Source: Trigonopsis variabilis (lineage: Eukaryota; Ascomycota; Trigonopsidomycetes; Trigonopsidales; Trigonopsidaceae). Taken from it: a stretch of DNA of 64,000 bases. Made by a program: the position numbers and the translations under genes. Under the pieces are notes generated by a model. It saw only the letters and a list, made by a program, of their open reading frames with translations. It searched no databases and was not told where the DNA came from. Shown here piece after piece: positions 8,987-20,220 of the stretch; positions within the stretch are counted from its first letter, which is position 1; every line of letters starts with the position of its first letter. The stretch spans positions 62,001 to 126,000 of the forward strand of contig PPXM03000013.1 of the NCBI GenBank assembly GCA_003707065.3, written 5' to 3'.

Positions 8987-10258
8987 TAGTCGGCAGAACT
9001 CCCCGTAGGCGTTCTCCAGTTTCTTATAGTCATCCTCTTCTAACGCCACCGAAAGGGTTATGAAGCCACGTCTACCGATATAGACTCCTTTGGACAACAA
9101 GAAAAGATGCAGAGTATCCAAGATAGCATCTGACAGTTCACCTGGGAAGTAAAAAGCCATAATCGAGCCATACCCTCTGCACTGAAGCTCGGTTCCCGCG
9201 GCCAAGGCGTTGAGATCCTCAATTAGTTTATTCCCTCTTTCTGTAAGAGCTTGTGCCTTTTCTGGAGTGTACACCTTTTCTAGCCCAGCAAGACCAACCG
9301 ACATGGAAAAGATGTTGTTGTTGAAGGTTCCCGAATGAGCGTATCCATTTGGCGAGCGCGGATCAAATAGTGACATTATGTCTGCTCGACCACCAAAAGC
9401 GCCAAACGAGAATCCTCCACCAATGTACTTTCCAAGCGAGACGAGGTCGGGGGTAACACCAAAGACCTTCTGGAGACCACCTCCGTCCCCAAGACGCGAC
9501 GTCATGACCTCATCGAAGATAAGTAAAGATCCGTTGGATTTCGTAAGCTCTCGCAGTTGGCCCAAAAAGTCTTTGGACGCAAGGATTGCTCCTCCTGAGC
9601 CTTGCATGGGCTCAAGCAATACTGCAGCGACATCAGAAGACATAAGCTTCTTTACTGAATTGATGTCGTTATAAGTGGCAATTTCAAACTCAAACGGAGC
9701 ATTGCTTGGAGCATTTCCATGAGCAAACTTGAACACGCCTCCATGATAGCCCCCATGGAAGACTATAATCTTGGAGCGCTTGGTGAACAGTTTAGCTGCC
9801 GTAATGGCCATGAGATTGGCTTCTGTGCCCGAATTAGTAAACCGGATTTGTTCCACGCAAGGAATTCTTTCACTCAGAGCTCTGGCCAGGCCAACTTCAG
9901 CCGTGTTTTGTCCTCCAAAGGAAAGGCCATGGAGGGCAGTCTCTTGGATGGTCTTGATAATTTCGGGATGAGAATGACCATAAATCCCGGCAGAGTACTC
10001 GCCTAGGAAATCCACGTATACATGGCCGTCGATATCAAAAAGGTTCTGATTCTTTCCCTCGGTAATGTAGACCGGAAAAGGATGGTAATATAATACCGTA
10101 CGAGTATTTCCTCCAGGGAGGTATTTCAATGCCTTGGACTCATAAAGCTCTCTGCTCTTTTTGTTTTCAGATATGAATGTTTTGGCCAAAGAGTCGTAAA
10201 CCTCCAGAACTGAAGGCCGTAATTTCAACGTCTCGGGCTGTTGCGTAATTGTAGTCAT
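8969..10258 (-). CDS. Class III PLP-dependent aminotransferase, glutamate-1-semialdehyde aminomutase-like
   Basis: 429 residues in one exon. Fold type I, class III signatures are complete: the cofactor-stacking block TNSGTEANLMA (141-151), FHGGYHGG (167-174), LLIFDEVMTSR (245-255) with the PLP pyridine-binding Asp249, and the Schiff-base lysine Lys277 in SLGKYIGGG. The overall sequence is closest in style to glutamate-1-semialdehyde 2,1-aminomutase and related fungal omega-aminotransferases. Fungi do not use the C5 heme pathway, so tetrapyrrole synthesis is unlikely; transamination of an amino acid or amine is more probable. No targeting peptide is obvious, so a cytosolic location is likely. 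It diverges from NCR1 across a 661-bp intergenic region. Confidence 0.88.
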   Translation of the reverse strand: MTTITQQPETLKLRPSVLEVYDSLAKTFISENKKSRELYESKALKYLPGGNTRTVLYYHPFPVYITEGKNQNLFDIDGHVYVDFLGEYSAGIYGHSHPEIIKTIQETALHGLSFGGQNTAEVGLARALSERIPCVEQIRFTNSGTEANLMAITAAKLFTKRSKIIVFHGGYHGGVFKFAHGNAPSNAPFEFEIATYNDINSVKKLMSSDVAAVLLEPMQGSGGAILASKDFLGQLRELTKSNGSLLIFDEVMTSRLGDGGGLQKVFGVTPDLVSLGKYIGGGFSFGAFGGRADIMSLFDPRSPNGYAHSGTFNNNIFSMSVGLAGLEKVYTPEKAQALTERGNKLIEDLNALAAGTELQCRGYGSIMAFYFPGELSDAILDTLHLFLLSKGVYIGRRGFITLSVALEEDDYKKLENAYGEFCRLLKQIS

Positions 10259-10919
10259 TTCAATTGAGCTTTAAGATTGTTCCAAGGGATATTGCCGAAG
10301 AGATATTCCTCGAGACAGTTGCCAATCAAGGACCAGGCTCCTTATCATTTCGTAGCGAGGATTGCCTATCTAGGAATATATTGTCCTCTTTTATGTCAAC
10401 TGCTGGCGAGCAAAGACAGGCTTTGTTCGAAGCCTTCTACTTGAATCAACGATCGTATTTATACAAAAAACAGAACCAACAATACGTTGCTATTGTCTTT
10501 GCAGTCATGACTGGGTATCCTTGCTGACTAGGACATGTCCGGGGTGGGACATTTGAGCTCTCGATGATTACGAGTAGTTGAGAATATGTATAGCGCCTTA
10601 AAAGAGGCTTGGTGATGCGGAATGAATCGAACAGAACCAGGTTTAAGTCCTCTTAGTTGAACAAGATAGGTACGAACAAGATAGATTTTAGCTACGCAAG
10701 ATAAGAGCCTTAAAGGATATCGACGAGACGTCATTAACTAAACCCGAGCCTATCTTCTAAATAAATTACCCTCTAGATACGTACTTCTTACCAGCAGGGT
10801 CTGTAGTCTGCTGTTACACTGGATGCCTGGTCTGGGGTGGGAACATACACAGGCGCAAGTGATCAGTCATGATGTAACGCCATCGATCGAGAACGCTACG
10901 TCAAACCTCCCAACAGACC
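10259..10919. promoter_or_regulatory. Divergent intergenic region between aminotransferase and NCR1
   Basis: 661 bp without a supported gene; one small plus-strand open frame directly after the aminotransferase start has no domain-like sequence. A short direct repeat GAACAAGATAG occurs twice within about 25 bp near 10660-10685. It should contain the promoters of both flanking genes. Confidence 0.4.
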
Positions 10920-13900
10920 ATGCATTTCAAGTGGGGTGTTGCTCTTCTTGGAGGGATTGGAGGCGCGTTTGCGTTTCCTGGAGACTCACATAAGGAAGGA
11001 ATATGTGCCTTTCGCGGCGAGGTGAGATTCTGGGAGAGTTGCGGTTGCTGATGTCAGTGTGGAAAGAAAAGCCTGTTTGGAAAGCAGCTACCTTGTGTAT
11101 ATAATGAGCCTGCTGAGCCTCCTGATGATGAATTGCGAGAATCTTTGATTGATATTTGTGGCGAAAAATGGGGAGACACAAACGTCTGCTGTACTTTGCC
11201 TCAGGTGAGTCCCAATTGCAGTCAGAGTTGAAGACTAAGTCCAGTTAAAAAGCTTGAAGACGAACCTCGACAAGGCTGCCAACATAATTGCATCATGTCC
11301 AGCATGTCACAAAAATTTTGTTGAGTTTTACTGTCAATTCACTTGTTCGCCCGATCAGTCGACGTTTGTAGACGTCAAGTATACAAACCAGTCCACTGAT
11401 CACAATGAAATTGTGACCGAGGTAGACTACTATGTCAGCGATTTGCTGGGAACGACCTTTTATAACTCTTGCGCCGAGGTCCAGTTTGCTACTGCGAGTA
11501 CTTTGGCTATGGATCTAATAGGAGGAGGGGCGAAAAACTATCATGAATTTTTCAAGTTTATGGGCGATGAAAAGCCTTTGCTAGGATCTCCAATGCAGAT
11601 AAACTTTCCATATGAAGATGTTCCCTCTGAGTTTTCTCCTCTTGATGAAAAATTTTGGAAATGCTCTGATAAAAAGGTGAAATGCTCGTGTACAGATTGC
11701 TCGTCCTCTTGTCCTTCCTTGCCTAAACTTGAGCCGCCCTCGCGTTGTGTCATCCTAGGCCTTCCTTGTCTCTCCGTCATCACCGTATCAGTATACCTGA
11801 TGTGTCTGGCTGCAGCCTTGGGAATTTATCGTATCCTTGTCTTGAAATACCCGTCAAAAGATCCTGCAAGTCACCCTCTACTTGATTCTTCCGATCAATA
11901 TGACTCTTCGGACAGAGGACTTAACTTTCCAAACGAGAATCAAGGGAAATGGAATCAATATATTCAGAAGAAGTTTTCCAAGCTCGGCTTATTTTGTGCG
12001 TGTTATCCTCTTCGCGTGATGGCCACTTGTCTTCTTCTTGTCATCCTTTTTTCTCTCGGGTGGTTAAGATTCTCAGTGGAACAGGATCCCATTAACCTCT
12101 GGGTCAGCCCTTCATCTCAAGCGCTCCACGAGAAACAGTTTTTTGACGAGAACTTTGGCCCGTTCTATCGAACTGAGCAGATGCTCGTTATTAATGACAC
12201 CGGACCCGTGATATCATACGATACTCTTGAGTGGCTCTTTGAAATTGAAGAGCATGTCAATTCCATATCGACCAGTTCTGAAGCTGTAACCCTGGATGAT
12301 ATTTGTTTCAAGCCTACAGACTCTGCTTGCGCCATTCAGTCTGTCACTCAGTACTTCCAAGGAAATATCCAGAACCTGCCCAAAAGCACCTGGCAACGAG
12401 CTTTGCAAAATTGCTTGAAACGGCCAGTGGACTGTTTAGCGCCTTCTGGGCAGCCGATATCTAAGGATCTTGTGATCGGAGGATACAATGCAAGCGACTA
12501 TCTGTCTAGCAAGAGCCTCATTATTACCTGGGTGGTCAACAATGGCATCCAGGGATCTTCAACAGAGAAACAAGCTGCTGAATGGGAAGACGAGCTCATT
12601 GAATATCTTAAAACGGTTCAAATTGAAGCCAAAGAAAGAGGTCTTCGAGTCTCGTTTTCTACTGAGACATCTCTAACCAAGGAACTCAACAAGTCTTCCA
12701 ACACCGATTATAAGGTTGTAATTATCTCCTATTTTGTCATGTTTCTCTACATATCCTTTGGCCTCGGTCGACGACTCACCTCTTTTCCGCGATTCTTGGT
12801 TGAATCTCGTTTCACTCTGGGGTCGTTTGGTATCCTCATTGTTCTCATGTCTGTGTCATGCTCTGTTGGCCTGTTTTCTCTTTTTGGAATCAAGGTCACT
12901 CTGATTATTGCCGAAGTCATCCCATTTCTGGTGTTGGCCATCGGCGTCGACAACATCTTCCTCCTCTGTCATGAACTTGATACCATCAATGAGTCGTTCG
13001 GTGAAGAGCCTATTGAGGTGAGAATATCTCGGGTGGTGGGCAGAATAGGGCCCTCGATCTTGTTTTCTTCGACGTCCGAGCTAATCACGTTTATGTTTGC
13101 AATTATGGTGGCGATGCCGGCCGTGCGAAACTTTGCCATCTATGCTGTTGGCGCCGTTTTATTTAATGCGTGTCTTCAGTTGACTATGTTTGTGTCTGCA
13201 CTTTCGTTGGATGAGAGACGATATGAGGAAGGACGGATGGATTTATTACCTTTTATCAAGATCTCTACTGAGGACAGTTACATTGTGAGCGAAGAAACAG
13301 CTTTGACCAGGCTTATTCGCAAACGTTATGCACCCTGGCTCCTTCGCCCAAATGTCAAAGTCACTGTTCTTTCCTTTTTCTTTGCTTTACTGGCCCTGTC
13401 GTTAACATTGATTCCCAAAATGAATTTAGGATTAGACCAACGGGTTGCGTTGCCAGACGACTCATATCTGGTTCCCTATTTTAATGATTTTTACGATTAT
13501 TTCAATACAGGCCCGCCTGTATACTTTGTGGTCAATGACGCGAATTTCACAGATCGTGCTCTCCAGCAGGAAGTCTGTTCGATGTTCACGACATGTGACA
13601 CATACTCCATGGGAAATATCCTTGAAAAGGAACGTCAAAGACCGCAAGTATCATATTTCGCCAATCCAGTCGCCAACTGGCTCGATGATTTCCTCTTGTG
13701 GCTCAACCCTGCTCTCGATCAATGCTGCTCTGTCTTGCGAACCGATCCTGACAAATTATGTCCGCCTTCCGCAAGTCCTCGCCGGTGCCAGAGCTGTTAT
13801 TCTGCTAGGAACTTGACATGGGACTTTTCAATGGACACTTTCCCTCAAGGGGAAGATTTCATTGACCTATTTAACATCTGGATCCAGGCACCTTCAGACC

Positions 13901-14682
13901 CATGTCCTCTGGGCGGGAAAGCGCCTTATAGCCACGCGATCAGGCTCGCCGACAACGAGACGACCATTCACGCTTCACACTTCCGGACTTTCCACACGCC
14001 TCTCAAGTCGCAAGATGATTATATAAACGCTTATGCCGCAGCTCGGCGGATCTCTGACGAAATCAGGGACAAGACTAACTTGCTTGTTTTCCCGTACTCT
14101 GTCTTCTACGTTTTCTTTGAGCAGTATGAGACGATTGTCAGCTTGGCGGCAACTTTGATCGTGTCTGCGCTGATAGCCACCTTCATAGTTAGCTTTATAT
14201 TCTTGGGATCGTGGCAAGTTTCTGCTGCGATTGTTGTCACTGTTGGAATGATTATTCTAAACATACTGGGTGTCATGACTTTGTGGAATATATCTCTGAA
14301 CGCCATTAGTCTGGTGAACCTTATGATCTGTATTGGCCTCGGTGTCGAGTTCTGCGCTCATATTGCCCGGTCCTTTACAGTGCCCGATCCTGTCCTTTTA
14401 AGCTGGGCGCCCTCTTCAATGGGCATAAGAGACAGAAAAGCATGGGCAGCATTGACTGATGTGGGCAGCTCTGTTGTTAGCGGTATAGCCATGACGAAGT
14501 TGATCGGAGTGTCTGTTTTGGCATTCACGCAATCCAAGATCTTCGATATCTATTATTTCCGCATGTGGCTCGCCCTTGTCATTCTCTCGACTGTCCACTC
14601 TCTCATATTCCTACCCGTTCTGTTGTCTTATGTCGGCGACGAAGGCGAAGATACCTTACCGGAAGATATTGATGAAGATTAA
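10920..14682 (+). CDS. NCR1: Niemann-Pick type C1-related sterol transporter of the vacuole
   Basis: Exons 10920-11021, 11058-11204 and 11245-14682; introns of 36 and 40 nt; 1228 residues. Exon 1 supplies a signal peptide; exon 2 and the start of exon 3 supply the cysteine-rich N-terminal sterol-binding domain (CAFRGECGKK, CPACHKNF, YCQFTCSPDQ). A middle lumenal domain follows TM2, then the sterol-sensing domain from about residue 571 (the TM segment starting DYKVVIISYFVMF, then LVLAIGVDNIF). A second cysteine-rich lumenal domain and a C-terminal Patched-type membrane block (LMICIGLGVEFCAHIARSF) complete it. NPC1 proteins move sterol from the lysosome/vacuole lumen into the membrane. Length fits human NPC1 (1278) and yeast Ncr1 (1170). 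The splice-derived N-terminus makes the start secure. Confidence 0.96.
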
Positions 14683-14830
14683 TGATGATTACGACGAACC
14701 TCTGTTGTCTACATGTGCCGGTAATGGCTTTTATCATGGATATACAGAACTATACATATTGCGAACTCGAACCATCCATTATCGTACAGGAACCAAAGTC
14801 ACAACCAGCACTTTTAAGCACATCAGTAGT

Positions 14831-17150
14831 TTAAATAAATGACTCAAAATAGAGGTGGTTCTCATCAGATAAACTCTGAAAGAAATGATTCATTTCCTGC
14901 ATCGATGTACCCACAACATTGCCAGCCCGCTGACTATTCAGGAAGTACATGTGAGGCTGCCGTGATCCACCCGAGTTGTTATAGCTCCCCTCTGGAGACA
15001 CAAAGGTGGCAGTCGGGACGGCCAGGGAACCACTCTGGGGAGACGTCTCTGATGTTATGGCATGGATTGACATGAGCTTGTTCCGATCTTGAGGAGCGTG
15101 ACGCTCGAGAGCCTTTTGACGAGTGAGAGGAAACGTCCCGACCGAGTTGAGAACGTAATCCACGGAAAATTGAGGAGGAAGACCTTGAAGGCCATCGTGA
15201 GGACGAGAGATGGCAGGCTGGCTCTCGAGAGCGAATTCAGATAGATCGATGGCTTTGCTTTCGAGGACATAAGAGATGCATGAGTTGTAGAATGCTTCAC
15301 AGTCAAAGTAATTTCGAAGGTAGTCGAGGGTGACGAGATTGGAACGGACGAGGGCAGGGAACTCGGCGATGTCAGACTGAGATAGATTGGGTTTCTGAGA
15401 GGGAAAGGCGGCAATAAGAAGTCGAGTAAATTCGTGGATGTGATTGGCTATTGGAGTATCTAGCAATGACTGAGGATCACGGTCGTAGAGTTCTCTCAGC
15501 AACTGAGAAGCCTTCACAGCCCGAGTCCAGCATACGTCTGAGCATTTGCGGAGGAATGAAGGGGGCGCAAGTTCCAAAATCCAGTGGTTTGAGGTATAGG
15601 GATAGATGATTTTGGGAAGTCCCAAACGGTAGAGGTCACAAAACGTTTGATGGATGATAAAATGGAGCTCATAAAACAGAGTCGAGCGACCACAGCTTTT
15701 ATAGATGAACCTATTGGCCGTGGTCAAGGTCATCGATATAGGCAGTGTTTGTTCATATTCGACAAGTTCCTTTTCCAGCGCCGAGAAGTCCGAGTTTGGA
15801 TCCCACGGCAGAGAAGACTCGAGATGTTTTTGGAACCGGAGGATTCGTGCCCTGATAGCCATCATTCGAATGTAGAAAGCTCTCATGTCCAGGTTCGCGC
15901 CTGCCCCTTGGCGGTCATCTTCGCTTACAAACGACAACACTGCCCCGGGCTGTAAGGTCTCTGTGACGCAAGGAAGGTCACGAACAAATTTATCCTCACT
16001 ACAAGGGAGTTGGACCTTGATATGATCAGGCGACGTTAGTCGAAGCTCATCCACTCCGACCTCGATGAAGGCGTCGAGGAGAAAACAAGCCCACATCAAT
16101 CTCCGGCGGCTTTCTTTAGTTCCAGGTGCCAGTGTTTGGTTCTGAGCGTCCTGGCACAAGATATCAAAGTCATATTCAATATTGAGCTGCAACACCTGGA
16201 CCATGCGAAAGATCAGACCCGAGATGAGAAAGGCCTCGGAGTATTCACCCACGCGCAGATAAAATTCGTGAAGGAGGACGCAGCTCATGAGTGAATTGAC
16301 TGAAATATGTCCAAACGCATCCAGCAACATCTGCTGCGCAACTGCAGCCCAGCCCATCCCCGACTGGTAGTACCGCACGGCAGGATTGGTATACTCTGCT
16401 TTGGATTCCGCGGCATAGAACGGGGCCCCCAGGGCGCAAATCACATGAAGAAGAGCGTTGCCTTCGCTCTTATTGTTCAGACCCGACTGCAGGCGATCCA
16501 TAAAGGTGGGAATATGGATAAATCCCAGGCAACGGACGGAATGGACATATCGGAAAAAGCAATCAACAAGCTGCAAAGTCGTCTCTGTGCTTGGTAATTG
16601 ATCACTGAGAAGGAAATCAAGACTATCGTCGCCTCCTTTCCCATTATTGATTCCTGGCACCAAACTCGTCATACTTTTCGACGGAGGGTTGATCTTGTCT
16701 GCACTGTTCGTCCTTGATCGACTTGAACTTGATTCTTCTTCTTCCTCTTCTGCACCTTTGTCCTTTTCTCCTCCGCCTCCTCCAGAGTAGACACACTCGA
16801 GGTTCCTTGCCTGGCATCGATGGCATGGCTGATCTCCCAGGCAGCGACTCTTGGCCCGTCGACAGTTGTCGCAGGATCGCAGACAGCGGCGACGGCGAAA
16901 GCCAGATTTTGTGTATCCGTGATCATTAGTGTGTTGTAGAAAACTCTCGAGCTTGGACCGGCTCAGCCGACCATAGACGTAGATGCACTTCTCCTTGTAT
17001 CGCTGGCAGTTCTTACACCCTCCTGGCGCTTCATCGCATTTAATCTGAACCCAAGTCAGTTATATGCTGCTGGCTCCAGACTCTTGACGAGTCTTGGCTC
17101 CAACTTACCTTTCTTGCCCGACACGGTACACAGCCTGAAAGTGACCGCAT
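14831..17150 (-). CDS. Transcription factor with two tandem Zn2Cys6 clusters
   Basis: Exons 17109-17150 and 14831-17044 (minus strand), intron 17045-17108 (64 nt), give 751 residues. Cluster 1 is split by the intron: C7, C10, C17, C24, C27, C34 (CX2CX6CX6CX2CX6C). Cluster 2 follows 37 residues later: C72, C75, C82, C88, C91, C98 (CX2CX6CX5CX2CX6C), preceded by FRRRR. An acidic/serine linker leads to a fungal-specific regulatory domain (from about residue 165; CFFRYVHSVRCLGFIHIPTF, later MWACFLLDAFIEVG). Most family members have one cluster, so the pair is unusual but both look complete. The gene converges with NCR1 (148 bp) and has a long upstream region before the UNC93-like gene. Its targets are unknown. 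Confidence 0.87.
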
Positions 17151-18372
17151 CTCATACTAGATCCATCTACCCCGGAAAATGCTGCGACGTTGTAGAGATG
17201 GCTAAAGGGCGGATGCCGGTTTGGATATCAGACCAGACGACGGTTTGGCACGGCCAATGTAACGTCAACCTTATCGCGGAGCCGAGTTCCGGCAGCCGAG
17301 AGTCGGCCGCCAGCATGGGTCCCTCTTGCCTTATCTGTGAGTCTTGCCTCCAGACGTGTCCTGACGTAGGGAAAGACCCGGTATCTGTAGGATTCATCGG
17401 TATTGTGGGGTCATTATGCCTTGTTTGTTCGGAAATCTTACTCATCCTGCCGGTTGTCGGCCGTCTCTCGCTTACGATCAAGCCTTGTAGACGTCAAAAG
17501 AATCCACCAGACCGCTTGATTGGAGGTTTATTCGGATTAGCTTATCTAGAAAATGAGCCTGATTGCAGCTATCGTTATCAACAGGCGTTTGTAGTGATAG
17601 GAGCTCGGGTCGCGTGCCAGTGCTGATAAATCCATGCCATCAGGAGATCGCTAATCATGACTCAGATTATCCGGCATGGCAAACAGCAAAATAGGTCACT
17701 CCTTGTCCGTCGGTCTGGTTCGGCTTAGTATGCTAGACAAGCGGGGGAACTTGTTTCGTGTACTACGTTTCTGTTCCCTTGGTCCGTCTTTTTACCGGTG
17801 GGTGGGGGAATGTACTAAGAATGGCATCAAAGACTGTTCAGTCTTCCGTAATCTTACGAAGCTATGCCTGGAAATACTCGGAATGTCTGTCCCGGGTGGT
17901 CTGACAGTAGAATAGAGCATGACAATATTGGACATGTGACCTGTGCACGTCTAAATTTCTCTAAGTCTTTTATGGTTTTGCGTGTGGCATGGGGTTCGTC
18001 TTCACTTGCACTGGTCGCGTGCATGGGTGAACAAGAACTTAGTAGAAATAGTTTGAAGACCAACATAGTAATAGAGTGAATATCTCCTATCTGTGCCAGT
18101 GAAGTCTTAGAGCCTGTACATATCTCATTTTACGCTCTAACGCTGTGGCTATGAGAGGTCGTCTTGCACACTGTAGTGGTCGTCTTCCTCAGTCTGTTTG
18201 TACTTGACGAGTTCTGTATGCCGCAGCTGTATTGATTCATCAAGCCAGCCCTAGACAAAAAAAAGCTAGTTTACGTTTTTACTTGCAGTTTCTAATGGCC
18301 TTCGACCCTACGCATAGACATAGAACAACCTCACGATTAATGACCAAGTACAAACCTTCTCCCAAAAACAAT
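17151..18372. promoter_or_regulatory. 1.2 kb upstream region of the tandem-zinc-cluster regulator
   Basis: No supported gene. A plus-strand open frame (17084-17626) overlaps the regulator's first exon and has no recognisable domain. The part next to the regulator's start is rich in CCG/CGG trinucleotides, including two CCG-N5-CGG sites at 17296-17306 and 17450-17460. The left part is the regulator's promoter; the right end holds the terminator of the UNC93-like gene. Confidence 0.45.
17296..17460. promoter_or_regulatory. Two CCG-N5-CGG candidate zinc-cluster binding sites
   Basis: CCGAGAGTCGG at 17296-17306 and CCGGTTGTCGG at 17450-17460 share the everted CCG-N5-CGG arrangement and also a G at the centre-left and T before CGG. 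They lie about 150 and 300 bp upstream of the tandem-zinc-cluster regulator. Everted CGG half-sites are typical Zn2Cys6 targets; binding by this protein (autoregulation) is an inference. Confidence 0.35.
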
Positions 18373-19949
18373 TCATGGTTCAACCTCCCGCTCGTTAAGA
18401 GACTCAGATTCTCGAGTATTAGCCGACTCGGATTCCTCATGTCCATGGCTCTTCACTTCATAGAGATCGATGGCATCGGCGTTCTGGTTCTTGGTCGTCC
18501 ACACAGTGGGGAAAGCAACGACAAGGCAGCCTATACACAGACCCCAGTTCATGGCAAATTGGACCATGGCAGGCTTGCCTTGGGCGTTGATTCGCCAGGC
18601 CATAGCGCCACCAGTGGCTTGAAGGGTCTTGTAGAGACCAACGAGGACAGCGGATCGGCCAGGGTCGTTTGTCTGGCATCCAATGAGCCAGTAAGAGAAA
18701 CTCTGCCAGAACGAGTCGTAGGCGCCGTAAAACATGTAGAGAAACATGGGGCCGACGTATTTCTTTCCGCCATCGGTAAAGTCAATGTCTTGGATGTGGC
18801 CGGCAGCAATGCGGGCAGTGGACCATTTCTGGAAGGCATAACCACCTCCCCAGATGCCAAAGCCGGTGACAAAAAGAATGGTCCAAGCCACGAGAGCGCG
18901 AGTCTTGCGGTTCTTTCCAGCGAAATCAAGAACGGCACCCATCAAAAGACCACCAAACATTTGGGCGATCCAGTAGAGAGCCGAGTTGAGAGCACGGGTT
19001 CGGATATCGAAGTTCTTGCCGTTGATGCTATTTTGTTGGTAGGAGTAGAAGATGTTGGCATTGTAGAAAAGAGGAATCAAAAGGATAATTCGCCAGTCGG
19101 TGAGCACGGCAAACAAGTATTTGAGGTCCTGGAGAAGCTTGCCAAACATCGGTTTTGTCACAGCAAACTTCTTCTCCAGCTCCTGCTCGACGCGAGCGCC
19201 CTTGAACTTGTCAGAGAGATTGCCGGGAGGACAGATGAAGACAGAAAGGGCCCAGCCAAAGAGCATGATAACAATGTAAGCGACATAGGTGGACGAGGTG
19301 ACGGTTCCACTGTGCGAGTCGTAGTTGATACCAAAACTGGCCAAGGAGCCAATGGTGCCACCCAAGTTGAAGACGATCCAGAAAACGGCAATGGCGCGAC
19401 CTCGAGTGGCCTCGGAAGCATAGGAAACCATGATTGCTCCTTGAGCAATCCACAAGAACGAGGCACCAAGACCCAGCAATGCACCCGATGCAATGACAAA
19501 GGCACCATTCTTTCTTCTATTATAGTTCAACAGCGAGCCACTGTATAATGCATATGTCCAGCCACCAATCAACAGACTAACTCGGGGTCCAAGATACTTG
19601 AAAAGAGGGGCGACGATGAACAAGGCGGAACCAGCAGTACAGGCCAACAAGGCGACTGTAGCATTGGCAGAGTTTGTCGAGTCAACTTGACCGGATCCGC
19701 CCATTCCACTTAGAGCGTTGTACATCTGGATGGTTAGTCACTATCTTGCCATGGAAAAATCCAACTTACCCCCGGGCAGCAGAAACAGATAAAAGACACC
19801 AAGTAGATTTGGAACCAGGGATCAGTATAGATGCGGTACCACCAAGCCTTGGGCTTAGCAGGAGATTCAGAGACGGCGACATGATCAGAGACGCCAACGT
19901 CGATCGAGTCGACCGTATCAGCAGGGACTTTTTCAGGCGTGGACGACAT
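18373..19949 (-). CDS. UNC93-like (DUF895) MFS transporter, copy 1
   Basis: Exons 19770-19949 and 18373-19725 (minus strand), intron 19726-19769 (44 nt), give 510 residues. A 40-residue cytosolic N-terminus leads into TM1. The family motif CCPGMYNALSGMGGSGQ is cut by the intron, whose removal restores it exactly. About ten to twelve hydrophobic segments follow, with SLLIGGWTYALYSGSLL and the GASFLWIAQGAIMVSYASE block typical of fungal UNC93/DUF895 carriers. The substrate is not known for the family. It is divergent from the MurQ-kinase fusion, 271 bp apart, with a GATA motif cluster between them, which makes shared induction and import of that enzyme's sugar a reasonable guess. It resembles copy 2 at 22652-24194 but is clearly diverged from it. 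Confidence 0.88.
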
Positions 19950-19983
19950 GCTAAGACTGAGTGATCCAACCCCAGGAGACGCC

Positions 19984-20040
19984 GAGTATATATAGGAGAG
20001 ACGAGGAGAGCTTATCTTATCAAATTCAGAGAAAAGATAA
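19984..20040. promoter_or_regulatory. TATA-like element and GATA motif cluster between UNC93-like copy 1 and MurQ-kinase
   Basis: TATATATA-type sequence at 19987-19994 lies about 40 bp from the UNC93-like start. CTTATCTTATC (two overlapping GATAAG sites in reverse) is at 20011-20021 and GATAA at 20036-20040. Closely spaced GATA sites are the usual signature of AreA/Gln3-type nitrogen control. Confidence 0.5.
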
Positions 20041-20220
20041 AGTCATATTCAGCGGGGCAAGTAAAACGGCACGCGCTTGACGGATGCCGGTTGGGATGAG
20101 ATTGACATCTGGCCTGGGTCGGCTGGCGGATCTCGGTCCGGGTCGGGGTCCGCCCTCGTCTTTGCTTCATGTCCGTCCAGCCTTAAAAGAGCCGGACCGC
20201 CTTTCATCTATTGGGTAATC

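Noticed and set aside
8969-10258. Assigning the aminotransferase to tetrapyrrole synthesis as a true glutamate-1-semialdehyde aminomutase
   Set aside because: Fungi make 5-aminolevulinate from glycine and succinyl-CoA; only the fold and subgroup resemblance are supported.
10264-10527. 87-codon open frame between aminotransferase and NCR1
   Set aside because: No domain, overlaps the aminotransferase promoter; no splice-linked extension.
14740-14790. tRNA-like B box (GGTTCGAGTTC on the minus strand) downstream of NCR1
   Set aside because: The surrounding bases do not form an acceptor stem or an A box; no cloverleaf could be drawn.
17084-17626. 180-codon plus-strand open frame upstream of and overlapping the tandem-zinc-cluster gene
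   Set aside because: It overlaps the regulator's first exon and intron on the opposite strand, has no domain or signal, and contains the CCG-rich promoter sequence. Chance opening is likelier.
18232-19548. 438-codon plus-strand open frame opposite UNC93-like copy 1
   Set aside because: It is the antisense of a clear membrane carrier and its translation is Gly/Val/Asp/Lys-rich without a family; it is a shadow of codon usage.
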